Assembly (NCBI RefSeq): GCF_024626475.1
Contig: NZ_JANKHH010000002.1
Span: 1 to 64,000, forward strand
Reading direction: 5' to 3'
DNA from: Parerythrobacter lacustris
GTDB taxonomy: Bacteria > Pseudomonadota > Alphaproteobacteria > Sphingomonadales > Sphingomonadaceae
Length of the DNA: 64,000 nucleotides
The stretch's first letter is position 1; each line of letters begins with the position of its first letter. Under the pieces are notes generated by a model. That model was not told the DNA's origin. It ran no database searches and saw nothing but the letters and a program-made list of their open reading frames with translations. This document shows, piece by piece, positions 20,511 to 28,941 of this stretch. The translations under genes were made by a program, and so were the position numbers.

Positions 20511-20576
20511 TCTCCTTTCCTACAGGGTTCCACTTTTGGCAAGGAGCGATTCGCCAATCACCATGGGGAGCAAGAC

Positions 20577-21053
20577 ATGCGCCGCGAACTCGTCGAACGC
20601 GAACTGACCAGCGAGGGTGTGCGCCACGCCGCAAATGCGAAGGGGAAACGGCGCACGGCGACCATCAACATCGCCGAATCCCCGCTCGGCTGGCTTCACG
20701 CGCGCGGCCATCTCGATGACCGGCTGTTCGATGCAGGGGAACGCCTGCGCGCTGACTACGAGCGCGCTCAGCTCGGCCCCAATGTCACCATGCGGTGGGA
20801 CCCGGTGCGGATCAAGGGGCAGGGGAGTGACGCATCCCTAAACCCAACCGAACGCCAGATTGCCGCAAAGGCGCGCTTCCACGGCGCGCTGGGCGAGGCC
20901 GGGAAGGGTTTGCAGGACATCCTCTGGCGCGTCGTCTGCGCCTGCGAGGGCCTGCCCGACGCCGAACGTGCGCTGCAATGGCCTGCGCGCAGCGGCAAGC
21001 TGGTGCTCAAGCTCGCGCTCGACCGGGTGGCCGACTATTATCGTATCAATTGA
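20577..21053 (+). CDS. DUF6456 domain-containing protein
   Basis: A 158-residue cytoplasmic protein. The sequence pattern (ESPLGWLHARG, FDAGERLRADYERAQLGPNV, LQDILWRVVCACEGL, LKLALDRVADYYRI) fits the DUF6456 family common in alphaproteobacteria. From memory, related sequence occurs in regulators of gene transfer agents (the GafA/GafZ group), but I could not verify this. The GGGGAG six bases before the ATG at 20577 supports this start. It diverges from the XRE regulator, the classic arrangement of a regulator and its target. Confidence 0.82.
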   Translation: MRRELVERELTSEGVRHAANAKGKRRTATINIAESPLGWLHARGHLDDRLFDAGERLRADYERAQLGPNVTMRWDPVRIKGQGSDASLNPTERQIAAKARFHGALGEAGKGLQDILWRVVCACEGLPDAERALQWPARSGKLVLKLALDRVADYYRIN

Positions 21054-21057
21054 TTTT

Positions 21058-21189
21058 CTCACACCAAGGCACGAAGAGGTTGCGCTAGCGGCGAAGCCGC
21101 CCTGCGAAGCTGGCCCTTCGACTTATCCGCAACCTGTGTTTGGCAGGCCTGCTGCCTCAGGCGATCCCGTCTTCGTGTCTTCGTGTGAG
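21058..21189. repeat. Inverted-repeat element with 21-bp arms (CTCACAC...CACGAAG type)
   Basis: The left arm (21058-21078) and the right arm (21169-21189, inverted) agree except for a few bases. They enclose about 90 bp that includes GCGGCGAAGCCGC, a small hairpin. The element fills the gap between the convergent DUF6456 and uracil-DNA glycosylase genes. It looks like a dispersed intergenic repeat and could also act as a bidirectional terminator. Confidence 0.7.
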
Positions 21190-21191
21190 TC

Positions 21192-21764
21192 TCAACACCC
21201 CATCATTTCCGCCACCCGGTCTCGCAAGACCGGCAGAACCTCCGCCTCGAACCATGGATTGTTGCGCATCCAGTTTGTGCTGCGCCACGATGGGTGCGGC
21301 AGCGGAAAATAGCGCGGCAGGTGGTCTTGAAACTGCCGCACCCGCTCGGTGAGCGATGCCTTGCCGCTGTCGCAGAGATAGCGTGCCTGCGCATAGCTTC
21401 CGATCAGCAAGGTTAGGCGATCCTCCGGCAATTCGGTCATGATTCGCGCGTGCCATGTGGGGGCGCATTCAGGGCGTGGCGGCTTGTCGCCGCCGCTGGC
21501 TTTGCCCGGGTAGCAGAACCCCATCGGCACCAGCGCGACCCGCGCCGGATCGTACATTTCGCTCTTGGTCAGGCCGGTCCACTCGCGCAGACGGTCACCG
21601 CTGGCATCGTCCCACGGGATGCCGCTGGCGTGGACCTTTGCACCGGGTGCCTGACCGATGATCACCAGCCTTGTGGTCGGGGAGAAGCTGACGACGGGCC
21701 GGACCCCATGCGGCAAATGCGCGGTGCAGATGGTGCAGGCGGCAATCTCGTCGCGCAGGCTCAC
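21192..21764 (-). CDS. Uracil-DNA glycosylase family protein
   Basis: A 190-residue member of the uracil-DNA glycosylase superfamily, which cuts damaged bases (typically uracil) out of DNA. The first active-site motif is IIGQAPGAKVHASGIPW (about residues 34-50), and the second is LPHPSWRSTNW near residue 155. A Cys pair near the N-terminus (CTICT) recalls the iron-sulphur types, but further cysteines do not clearly match their spacing, so the subfamily is uncertain. Its start overlaps the stop of the ABC-F gene by 4 bases, implying translational coupling. Confidence 0.87.
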   Translation of the reverse strand: MSLRDEIAACTICTAHLPHGVRPVVSFSPTTRLVIIGQAPGAKVHASGIPWDDASGDRLREWTGLTKSEMYDPARVALVPMGFCYPGKASGGDKPPRPECAPTWHARIMTELPEDRLTLLIGSYAQARYLCDSGKASLTERVRQFQDHLPRYFPLPHPSWRSTNWMRNNPWFEAEVLPVLRDRVAEMMGC

Positions 21765-23701
21765 CCTTCCACCAGCTCCGCCAGTTCGAGCCAGCGCTCT
21801 TCCGCAGCTTCCTTCTCGGCACGGGCGTTCTCGATGCCCTGGCTGATACTGGCGAATTTCTGCGGGTCGGCGGTGTAGAGCACGGGGTCGGACAGCAGCG
21901 TCTCGCCCTTGGCGATTGCCGCTTCCAGTTCCTCGATCCGCTTCGGCAGCAGTTCGTAGTCACGCTGGTCCTTGTAGGAGAGCTTCTTGCCCACCTTCCC
22001 GCTTGCGGGAGGGGGCGAGGGGGCGGGCGCCTCTACCTCAGACCCAACCATAACCCCTCCCGCAAGCGGGAGGGGAGATTTCTTCGCCTTGACCTGATTC
22101 CGCTCGCGCCGCTTGGCCTCCCAGTCCTCGTAGCCGCCCGCGACGATATCGACCAAGCCGCTTCCGTCGAGCCCGAGCGTCACCGTCACGGTCTTGTCGA
22201 GGAAGTCGCGGTCGTGGCTGACGATCAGCACGGTGCCGTCGTAATCGGCGATCACTTCCTGTAGCAGGTCGAGCGTTTCGAGATCGAGATCATTGGTCGG
22301 CTCGTCGAGCACCAGCAGGTTGGACTTGCGGGCGAATTCGCGCGCCAGCAGCAGGCGGCTGCGCTCCCCGCCTGACATGATGCCGACCCTGGTGTCGACC
22401 ACCCGGGGGTCGAACAGGAAGTCTTTCAGGTAGCCTTGCACGTGCTTGCGCACCCCGCGCACGTCGATCCAGTCGCCGCCTTCGGCCAGCACCTGCCGCA
22501 CGGTCTTGTCGCCTGCCATCAGGCTGCGCTGCTGGTCGATCATCACCCCGGTGAGCTTTTTCGAAATCTCGACCTTGCCGCTGTCGGGCTGCAGTTCGCC
22601 GGTCAGCAGCTTGAGCAGCGTCGTCTTGCCCGCGCCGTTCGACCCGACCACCCCGATCCGGTCGCCGCGCTGGATACGCAGGGTGAAATCGCGGATTATT
22701 GTGCGGCCCTTTACTCCGCCATCCGTTCGCCCTGAGCTTGTCGAAGGGCTTGGCGCTGGCCCTTCGACAAGCTCAGGGCGAACGGGAGTCGGGACGTCAT
22801 TTGCCGGATAGGATTTCCACACGCCCTCCGCGACGATCACCGACTTGCTCTTGAAGTCCTCCTCGCTCGCGAGGCCGAGCTTGGCGCTGCCGGTGGGGGT
22901 GATCATCGCCGCGCGTGCGCTGCGCATCTGCCACAGCTTTTCGAGCCGCCCCTGGTTGCGCTTGCGCCGAGCGGTGACGCCGCGTTCGAGCCAGTGCGCC
23001 TCGAGCTTGAGCTTGGCATCGAGCTTTTCCGCCGCGCGCGCCTCTTCGGCGTAGACCGCCTCTTCCCACGCGTCGTAGCCGCCGAAACCGATCTCCTTGC
23101 GGCGCAGCGTCCCGCGGTCGAGCCAGATCGTCGCGCGGGTGAGGCGTTTGAGGAAAGTCCGGTCGTGGCTGATGACCACGAAGGCGCCCTTGTAGCGGTC
23201 GAGCCAGCTTTCGAGCCAGGCGATCGCCGCGAGGTCGAGGTGGTTGGTCGGCTCGTCCATCAGCAGCAGGTCGGGGTCCTGCGCCAGCGCGCGGGCGATG
23301 GCGGCGCGGCGTCTTTCGCCCCCGCTCGCGCCCTTGGACGGCGTGCTCATGTCGATGCCGAGCTGGCTGGCGATGGCTTCGACCTCGTGCTCGGCCGGGG
23401 CATGATCGCCCGCCAGCGCAAAGTCCATCAGCGTGGTATGGCCGGTAAAATCGGGGTCCTGCTCCAGCACCACGATCCTGAGGCCCGGCTTGACCTTGCG
23501 CTCGCCCTTGTCGGCTTCGATCTTGTCGTCAATCAGGCGGAACAGCGTGGTCTTGCCCGCCCCGTTGCGGCCGATCAGCGCCAGCCGGTCGCGTGGTTGG
23601 ATATGCAGGTCGAGAGCGTCGTGGTCGGGCCCGCCGAATAGCCACCGGCCGCCCTGCTGCAGGGCCACGCCTTCGAGATTGAGAACGGGAGGTTGCGCCA
23701 T
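21761..23701 (-). CDS. Uup-like ABC-F ATPase carrying two in-frame repeat insertions
   Basis: A 646-residue ABC-F protein, longer than the usual 590-635. The first ABC domain has GRNGAGKTT (about 44-52), GASGGERRR and LLMDEPTNHLD. The second has GSNGAGKTT, MSGGERSR and LVLDEPTNDLD. A C-terminal coiled coil (KRIEELEAAIAKGE) matches the DNA- or ribosome-binding tail of Uup. The extra length comes from two palindromic repeats translated in frame: residues about 306-327 (PELVEG and STSSGRT) just after the aromatic A-loop of the second ABC domain, and residues about 541-570 (PLPLAGG, PPPASGK) in the linker before the coiled coil. Both lie at loops, so the protein is probably functional. Confidence 0.9.
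   Translation of the reverse strand: MAQPPVLNLEGVALQQGGRWLFGGPDHDALDLHIQPRDRLALIGRNGAGKTTLFRLIDDKIEADKGERKVKPGLRIVVLEQDPDFTGHTTLMDFALAGDHAPAEHEVEAIASQLGIDMSTPSKGASGGERRRAAIARALAQDPDLLLMDEPTNHLDLAAIAWLESWLDRYKGAFVVISHDRTFLKRLTRATIWLDRGTLRRKEIGFGGYDAWEEAVYAEEARAAEKLDAKLKLEAHWLERGVTARRKRNQGRLEKLWQMRSARAAMITPTGSAKLGLASEEDFKSKSVIVAEGVWKSYPANDVPTPVRPELVEGPAPSPSTSSGRTDGGVKGRTIIRDFTLRIQRGDRIGVVGSNGAGKTTLLKLLTGELQPDSGKVEISKKLTGVMIDQQRSLMAGDKTVRQVLAEGGDWIDVRGVRKHVQGYLKDFLFDPRVVDTRVGIMSGGERSRLLLAREFARKSNLLVLDEPTNDLDLETLDLLQEVIADYDGTVLIVSHDRDFLDKTVTVTLGLDGSGLVDIVAGGYEDWEAKRRERNQVKAKKSPLPLAGGVMVGSEVEAPAPSPPPASGKVGKKLSYKDQRDYELLPKRIEELEAAIAKGETLLSDPVLYTADPQKFASISQGIENARAEKEAAEERWLELAELVEG
21993..22075. repeat. 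Palindromic repeat inside the uup-like gene (CCCGCTTGCGGG type)
   Basis: The arms at about 21994-22015 and 22054-22075 are inverted copies differing at about one base. Each arm has its own inner palindrome (CCCGCTTGCGGG / CCCGCAAGCGGG). The element is translated in frame as part of the ABC-F protein. The same type of string is widespread between genes in sphingomonads. Confidence 0.85.
22723..22785. repeat. Perfect 26-bp palindromic repeat inside the uup-like gene (GCCCTGAGCTTGTCGAAGGG type)
   Basis: The arms at 22723-22748 and 22760-22785 are perfect inverted copies around an 11-base loop. The core TTCGACAAGCTCAGG is a very common sphingomonad dispersed repeat. Here it is translated in frame, giving the PELVEG and STSSGRT peptides. 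Confidence 0.93.
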
Positions 23702-23746
23702 AGCGCGTGCCAGCTAGGCGAGCTTTCGACAACTGGCAACTCAAAG

Positions 23747-23856
23747 CCCCTCCCCAAGGGGAGGGGTTGGGGTGGGGGTACGGCGCGTGTGGCTTCGTCC
23801 GGCTTTACCACAAGCGCCGTACACCCACACCCAACCCTCTCCCTCAAGGGAGAGGG
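23747..23856. repeat. Inverted-repeat element abutting the amidohydrolase stop codon
   Basis: The left arm (23747-23785) and right arm (23815-23856, inverted) are about 40 bp each and differ at several places. The core CCCCTCCCCAAGGGGAGG differs from the other repeats in this window. The element fills the gap between the uup-like gene and the amidohydrolase gene and ends exactly at the latter's stop codon (23857-23859 complement). It may also shape that transcript's 3' end. Confidence 0.85.
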
Positions 23857-25440
23857 CTATTGCTGTGGCAAACTGCCGCGCTTCGCCTTCTCTTCCTCAA
23901 CCATTGCGGCGACATCGGCGAGCAATTGCCGCGCATCGTAGACGATGCCGTCCTTGACCGTCCACCGGACCCCGCCGACGGTCTCAAGCTGGTTGGTTTC
24001 GCGGTTGAGGCGGGTGTGGCCGGTGCCGTACAGCACCTTGAGGTTCGCCAGCGGGTTCTCCGGCACGATCACCAGGTCAGCCAGCTTACCGACTTTGATC
24101 GTACCGAAAGGCGGGTTGCCGCCCTTCGACTGCCAGATTTCCTCCGCCCCGTTCATCGTTGCCGCGCGGATCACCTCGAGCGGGGTCAGTCCCGCTTCGC
24201 GCAGCATCTCAAGCTCGCCGATATAGGCGAAGCCCCAGGTCTGGTAGATGTAGCCCGGGTCCGAACCAGCGGTAACCCGCCCGCCGCGGCGGTGGAACTC
24301 GCGGGTAAGGTCGAACCACTTGCGGTAGAAATTGCGCCACGCGACCTCGTCCTCGCTCGACCAGTCGTGGTAATAGCTGCCGTGGTTGGTCAGGCTGGGG
24401 GAATAGAACTCCATCAGTTGGGGCAGGGTGTATGTCTCGTGCCATTCGAGATTGCGCGCGCGCATCACGTCGCGGCTGGCGGCATAGATGTTGAACGTTG
24501 GGCTGAGCGTCACACCCTTCTCGATCATCAGGTCGATATACGCATCCCATTGCTCGCTGCCCGGTTCGCCGACCTGATCGGCCAGCCGCGCGACCCAGGC
24601 GAAGCGGCTCTGTTCGTCGAGATAGTTGAAATCGGGGGGATATTGCGGGGTCGCACTGCGATCGAGCAGGCTCTCGAAATGGCCGTAGAAATGGGTCACG
24701 CCGTCGAGCCCCAGTTCGATTGCCTTCCCGGCATCGACCCGCGCCACCCCGCGCTGGCCGAGATGGGCGACGGTGCCGAGGCCGAGCTTGTCCGCCTCGT
24801 CGTTGATCGCCGCGAAGGTCGCCGGGTCCTCGCTGTTGAAGAACTTGATCCCGTCGTATCCGCGCGTCTTGGCCCAGCGCGCCCATTCGCGGCCCTTGTC
24901 GGGCGTATCGACCGTGCCGCCCGGCCACACATCGCCCGGCACGGCATAAGCGTAGAGGCGCGGCGCGACGATGGTGTTGGCTTCGCTGCGGCGCTTCTGG
25001 TCAAGCGAGGGATCGTCCGGCCCCCAGCCGAAGCCGACCCCGCGCACGGTGGTCACACCATGCGCCAGCCACAGCTTGAAGCCGTAGGACGGCTGCGGAG
25101 CCTTGTCGGCATCGCCATTGTGGCCATGAACGTCGACGAAGCCGGGCAGGACATACATCCCCCGGGCATCGACCACCCGGTCGGCCCCGGCGAGGGCGCT
25201 GTCGGGCAGGCCGCCCGGCGCGATGCGCGCGATGCGATTGCCTTGCACCACGATGTCGACGGGACCCTCCGGCGGGGCACCGGTGCCGTCGATCATCGTC
25301 GCGCCGCGAATGATCAGCGTGCCGTATGGCCCATCGCCTTCGCCCGATTGGCGCGGCGGGAGCTGCTCCATTTCCTGCGCAGCGAGCGGTGCGGCAGCCA
25401 CCATGGCAAGCGCGGCCAGGGCAAAGCGCAGCAGATTCAT
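23857..25440 (-). CDS. Exported amidohydrolase family protein
   Basis: A 527-residue metal-dependent hydrolase with a signal peptide (NLLRFALAALAMVAAAPLAAQ, cut near residue 22), so probably periplasmic. Amidohydrolase-superfamily features are clear: LIIRGATMIDGTG at the N-terminal beta-sandwich, YVLPGFVDVHGHNGD with the HxH metal ligands, HGVTTVRG, a conserved His in VTHFYGHFE, and AGSDPGYIYQ with the catalytic Asp. Such exported members are often prolidase- or imidazolonepropionase-like, but the substrate is unknown. The ATG at 25440 was chosen because it begins the signal peptide. Confidence 0.9.
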   Translation of the reverse strand: MNLLRFALAALAMVAAAPLAAQEMEQLPPRQSGEGDGPYGTLIIRGATMIDGTGAPPEGPVDIVVQGNRIARIAPGGLPDSALAGADRVVDARGMYVLPGFVDVHGHNGDADKAPQPSYGFKLWLAHGVTTVRGVGFGWGPDDPSLDQKRRSEANTIVAPRLYAYAVPGDVWPGGTVDTPDKGREWARWAKTRGYDGIKFFNSEDPATFAAINDEADKLGLGTVAHLGQRGVARVDAGKAIELGLDGVTHFYGHFESLLDRSATPQYPPDFNYLDEQSRFAWVARLADQVGEPGSEQWDAYIDLMIEKGVTLSPTFNIYAASRDVMRARNLEWHETYTLPQLMEFYSPSLTNHGSYYHDWSSEDEVAWRNFYRKWFDLTREFHRRGGRVTAGSDPGYIYQTWGFAYIGELEMLREAGLTPLEVIRAATMNGAEEIWQSKGGNPPFGTIKVGKLADLVIVPENPLANLKVLYGTGHTRLNRETNQLETVGGVRWTVKDGIVYDARQLLADVAAMVEEEKAKRGSLPQQ

Positions 25441-25594
25441 CGGCGGGTCCCTCAATTGTTCGAAACCCATAGGCCATGCCGCGCGTTGGTAAGCAAGAGC
25501 AGCCCTGAGGTCTGGCGGCATTTTGTTCAGCACAGGGCAAGCGGCGGTGTCAGAACAGGGCGGCAATGTTACCTTGTATCATGGAGATTACCCG

Positions 25595-26317
25595 ATGAAA
25601 CGTCTCGCGCTTTCCCTCGCGCTCGGCACTGCCGCTGTCGCTCTTTCCCAACCGGCGCAGGCCGATGTCCAGATCACCACCAACCAGCCGGTGGTCGAAC
25701 TCTCGGTAACCGAAACCGTGAAGGTCGATCCCGATATCGCCACCATCGGCGCGGGCGTGCAGACGCTTTCGCCCACCGCCGTCGAAGCGATGCGTGCAAA
25801 TGCGCGCGAGATGACCGCAGTCATCAACCGGATCAAAGCGCTGGGCGTGGACGAGAAGGACATACAGACCACCGGCGTGTCGCTTTATCCGCAGTACGAC
25901 TACGATCAGGAGCAGCGCAAGCAGGTGTTCCGCGGCTATCAGGCATCGAACCGGGTCAGCGTGATCCTGCGCGATATCGATCGTACCGGACCTGTGCTTG
26001 ATGCGCTGGTTGCTGCGGGCGCGACCGATCTTTCGGGTCCGGACTTCTCGATCGACGACGACACCGCCGCAAAGGCGCAGGCGCGCGCTGCCGCGATGCA
26101 GCGGGCGGAGGCCATGGCGCGGGACTACGCCCGGATGGCGGGTTACCCGAACGTCCGCCTGCTGAAGGTCAGTGAGGCCGTCGGCTATTCCCCGCCGCAG
26201 CCGATGATGCGAATGGCCAAGGTCGAGGCCCAGGCGGCCGATGCCAGCACCCCGATCCAGCCGGGCCAGATCGGCAGCAGCGTGACGGTGAGTGTCACTT
26301 ACGAGATGACGCGCTAG
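25595..26317 (+). CDS. SIMPL domain-containing exported protein (DUF541)
   Basis: A 240-residue periplasmic or surface protein. The signal peptide (KRLALSLALGTAAVALSQPAQA) ends near residue 23. The SIMPL/DUF541 domain covers the rest, with LSVTETVKVDPDIATIGAGV, the DIQTTGVSLYPQYDY region and RAEAMARDYARMAGYPNVRL. Members form oligomeric rings, and some are linked to oxidative stress or to outer-membrane features; the role here is unknown. I chose the ATG at 25595 after GGAG; the longer open frame lacks a better start. Confidence 0.9.
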   Translation: MKRLALSLALGTAAVALSQPAQADVQITTNQPVVELSVTETVKVDPDIATIGAGVQTLSPTAVEAMRANAREMTAVINRIKALGVDEKDIQTTGVSLYPQYDYDQEQRKQVFRGYQASNRVSVILRDIDRTGPVLDALVAAGATDLSGPDFSIDDDTAAKAQARAAAMQRAEAMARDYARMAGYPNVRLLKVSEAVGYSPPQPMMRMAKVEAQAADASTPIQPGQIGSSVTVSVTYEMTR

Positions 26318-26399
26318 CCCGTCATCCCAAAGGGTGAACGGATGGTAACGTTGCCATTCAGAACTTGTTCAATGCTGCGACCTTAGGCACAGCTGCACG

Positions 26400-26705
26400 A
26401 TGAACAGGAAACTCGCCTCGATCCTTGCGGCTGCAGCGCTCGCTCACGGTTTCGCCGTGGCTCCAGCGCATGCACAGCCGCAGGGTGACGAGGACAAGGC
26501 ACGCAAGGAAATGCGTGCGGGCAATGTGCTTCCGCTGCGCGAGATCGAGCGCCGGGTCCTGCCGATGATGCGCGGGGCGGAATATCTCGGCCCGGCCTAC
26601 GACAGCGCGGCAATGGCCTATCGCCTGAAGTTCATTCGCGATGGCAAGGTGATGTATGTCGATGTCGACGCACGCACCGGGCGTATATTGCGCCGCAGCC
26701 AATAG
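26400..26705 (+). CDS. Small exported PepSY-like protein
   Basis: A 101-residue protein with a signal peptide (residues 1-25, ending APAHA). Its mature part resembles a PepSY domain: VLPLREIERRVLPMM, then YRLKFIRDGKVMYVDVDARTGRIL, where the last stretch is the classic PepSY ending. PepSY proteins bind and inhibit partner domains or proteases. It lies 82 bp before a response regulator and histidine kinase, a frequent arrangement in which the PepSY protein is a sensor accessory or regulon member. Confidence 0.85.
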   Translation: MNRKLASILAAAALAHGFAVAPAHAQPQGDEDKARKEMRAGNVLPLREIERRVLPMMRGAEYLGPAYDSAAMAYRLKFIRDGKVMYVDVDARTGRILRRSQ

Positions 26706-26787
26706 GGCATGAAACGCTGCACGAGTTGACGCGTTTGCTTCAAACGACCACTTAGCAAACGCGTAACCAGAGGGGACACAGCCAGCC

Positions 26788-27468
26788 ATGCGCATCCTGA
26801 TCGTCGAGGACGAACCGACACTCGGCCTGCAACTCAAGACCACTCTAGAGCAGACCGGCTATGCGGTGGATCTGTCCACCGACGGCGAGGACGGGCACTT
26901 CATGGGCTCGACCGAGAATTACGATGCGGTGATCCTCGACCTCGGCCTGCCCGAGATCGACGGGCTGACCGTGCTCGGCATGTGGCGGCGCGAAGGGCGC
27001 ACCTTCCCGGTGTTGGTGCTGACCGCGCGTGACAGCTGGTCGGACAAGGTCGCCGGCCTCGATGCCGGGGCGGACGACTATCTTGCCAAACCGTTCCAGA
27101 CCGAAGAGCTGATCGCCCGCTTGCGCGCGCTGATCCGCCGCGCTTCGGGCAATACCTCGAGCGAACTGATGGCGGGCGATGTCCGGCTCGATACGCGTTC
27201 GGGCCGCGTCACCCTCGCGGGAGAGCCGGTCAAGCTGACTGCGCAGGAATACAAGCTGCTGAGCTACCTGATGCACCACAAGGGCAAGGTCGTCAGCCGG
27301 ACCGAACTGATCGAGCATATCTACGATCAGGATTTCGATCGCGATTCGAACACCATCGAGGTGTTTGTCACCCGCATCCGCAAGAAGCTGGGGGCCGATG
27401 TGATCACCACGATCCGCGGCCTCGGCTACAGTCTCGACGATCCGGCCGAAGCGCCGCGCGCGACCTAA
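26788..27468 (+). CDS. OmpR-family response regulator
   Basis: A 226-residue two-domain regulator. The receiver domain (1-115) has the acidic pair EDE near residue 8, the phosphorylated Asp in VILDLGLPEIDG (about residue 51) and the Lys in LAKPFQTEE. The C-terminal winged helix (about 128-222) has LTAQEYKLLSYLMHHKGKVV and SNTIEVFVTRIRKKLG, typical of the PhoP/QseB group. The partner kinase gene begins 12 bp after its stop. Confidence 0.95.
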   Translation: MRILIVEDEPTLGLQLKTTLEQTGYAVDLSTDGEDGHFMGSTENYDAVILDLGLPEIDGLTVLGMWRREGRTFPVLVLTARDSWSDKVAGLDAGADDYLAKPFQTEELIARLRALIRRASGNTSSELMAGDVRLDTRSGRVTLAGEPVKLTAQEYKLLSYLMHHKGKVVSRTELIEHIYDQDFDRDSNTIEVFVTRIRKKLGADVITTIRGLGYSLDDPAEAPRAT

Positions 27469-27480
27469 GGCGGACATGGG

Positions 27481-28941
27481 ATGAATGCGGGCGGAGCAGT
27501 GCGGGTGGGGGATGATACCCCCGCTGCGCTGCGCGAAAGCGCGGAAGCCGCAACTCTGAACGCCGAAATCGCCGGCGGGGCCGCGCCGCCCAACACCGGC
27601 AGCCTGGCGCGCCGGATGATGGCCATCGCCACCGGCTGGATCCTCGTGCTGCTGCTGGCGGGCGGTTTCGCGCTTGATCGGGTACTGACCAATCTGGTCG
27701 AACAGAATTTCGACGATCAGCTCGAATATTTGCTCAATGCGATGCTGGTGACCGCCGAAATCGGCCCCGACGGCGAAGTCTATTTCAATCGCCCGATCGG
27801 CGAGCCGCGGTTCCTCGAACCTAACAGCGGGCTTTATTTCCAGATCAGCGCCCCAGGGAAGGAAGGCTATCCCTCGCGATCGCTGTGGGATGAGCCGCTG
27901 GAAGTGCAGCCACACATCGATTCCGAACCGCATTTTTACAACAGCGACCAGTTCGAGGGCGAACCGCTCCGGATTGTCGAGCGCAGCGTGATCCTGCCCG
28001 ACAGCGAGACCCGCTGGACTTTCGCCGTCGCCTCGGCGCGCGAGGAACTCGATTTCCAGCTTGCCCGCATCCGCTCGATCCTGCTGTGGAGCTTTGCGGT
28101 GCTCGGGCTCGGCCTGATCCTGATGGCGGCGCTGCAAAGCTGGTATGGGCTGCGCCCGCTGCGGCGGATCAGGGAAGCGATCCAGCGCATCCGCACCACC
28201 GGCTCCAACCGGGTAACCGACCCCCTGCCGCTCGAGGTGCAGCCGCTGGTGCAGGAACTGAACATGCTGCTCGCGCACTCCGAGAAACAGGCGGAGGAGG
28301 CGCGCACCCATGCGGGCAATCTGGCGCATGCCCTCAAGACCCCGCTCACCGTGCTGACCAACGCGGCGACGGCGCGGGACCCCAAGCTGGCGAGCCATGT
28401 GTTCCGCGAGACAAAGGTGATGCAGCGCCATGTCGATCACCATCTTGCGCGGGCGAGGGCGGTCGGTCGGCGCGCGACGGGCCTGTCGCGCGCGGGGGTC
28501 TGGTCGAGCGCCGAGTCTGTGCTGCGGGCGGTGACGCGGATCTACGAGCGAACCCGGTTCGATCTCGACGGCAACCGCGATGCGCAGGTCGCGATCGAGC
28601 GGCAAGACCTTGACGAAATCCTCGGCAACCTGATCGAGAACGCTGCCAAATACGGCGGCGGCAGTGTGTTCGTAACCGTCGATGCACAGCGTGACGATCC
28701 CGCTCGGTGCGAAATCTGGATCGAGGATGACGGCATGGGCATCCCCGAAGACAAGCGCGAGGATATCTTCGCCCGCGGCGCACGGCTCGATACCGGCAAG
28801 CCCGGGACCGGGCTTGGGCTGGCGATCGTACGCGACGTGGCGGAAATTTACGGGGGGACAGTCACGCTCGACGAGAGCGAGGATCTTGGCGGGTTGCTGG
28901 TCCGGCTGAAGTTGCCGCGTGCCGCAAGCTCCGGCAACTAG
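27481..28941 (+). CDS. Membrane sensor histidine kinase
   Basis: A 486-residue kinase, partner of the response regulator just upstream. There are two membrane helices (about 48-68 and 200-222), with a periplasmic sensor between them and a HAMP region after the second. The phosphoacceptor motif is NLAHALKTPLTVL (about 280-292), in the PhoQ-like form with HALK. The ATPase domain is complete: N box LGNLIENAAKYGGG, G1 EDDGMGIP and G2 GTGLGLAIVRD. Together with the PepSY gene this resembles PhoPQ-type envelope sensing; the signal is unknown. It converges with the PilZ gene, with a 4-bp overlap. Confidence 0.93.
   Translation: MNAGGAVRVGDDTPAALRESAEAATLNAEIAGGAAPPNTGSLARRMMAIATGWILVLLLAGGFALDRVLTNLVEQNFDDQLEYLLNAMLVTAEIGPDGEVYFNRPIGEPRFLEPNSGLYFQISAPGKEGYPSRSLWDEPLEVQPHIDSEPHFYNSDQFEGEPLRIVERSVILPDSETRWTFAVASAREELDFQLARIRSILLWSFAVLGLGLILMAALQSWYGLRPLRRIREAIQRIRTTGSNRVTDPLPLEVQPLVQELNMLLAHSEKQAEEARTHAGNLAHALKTPLTVLTNAATARDPKLASHVFRETKVMQRHVDHHLARARAVGRRATGLSRAGVWSSAESVLRAVTRIYERTRFDLDGNRDAQVAIERQDLDEILGNLIENAAKYGGGSVFVTVDAQRDDPARCEIWIEDDGMGIPEDKREDIFARGARLDTGKPGTGLGLAIVRDVAEIYGGTVTLDESEDLGGLLVRLKLPRAASSGN

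Noticed and set aside
20511-20535. GGAAC near the XRE gene as an EcfG-type -35 element
   Set aside because: No CGTT-type -10 lies at the required 16-17 base distance.
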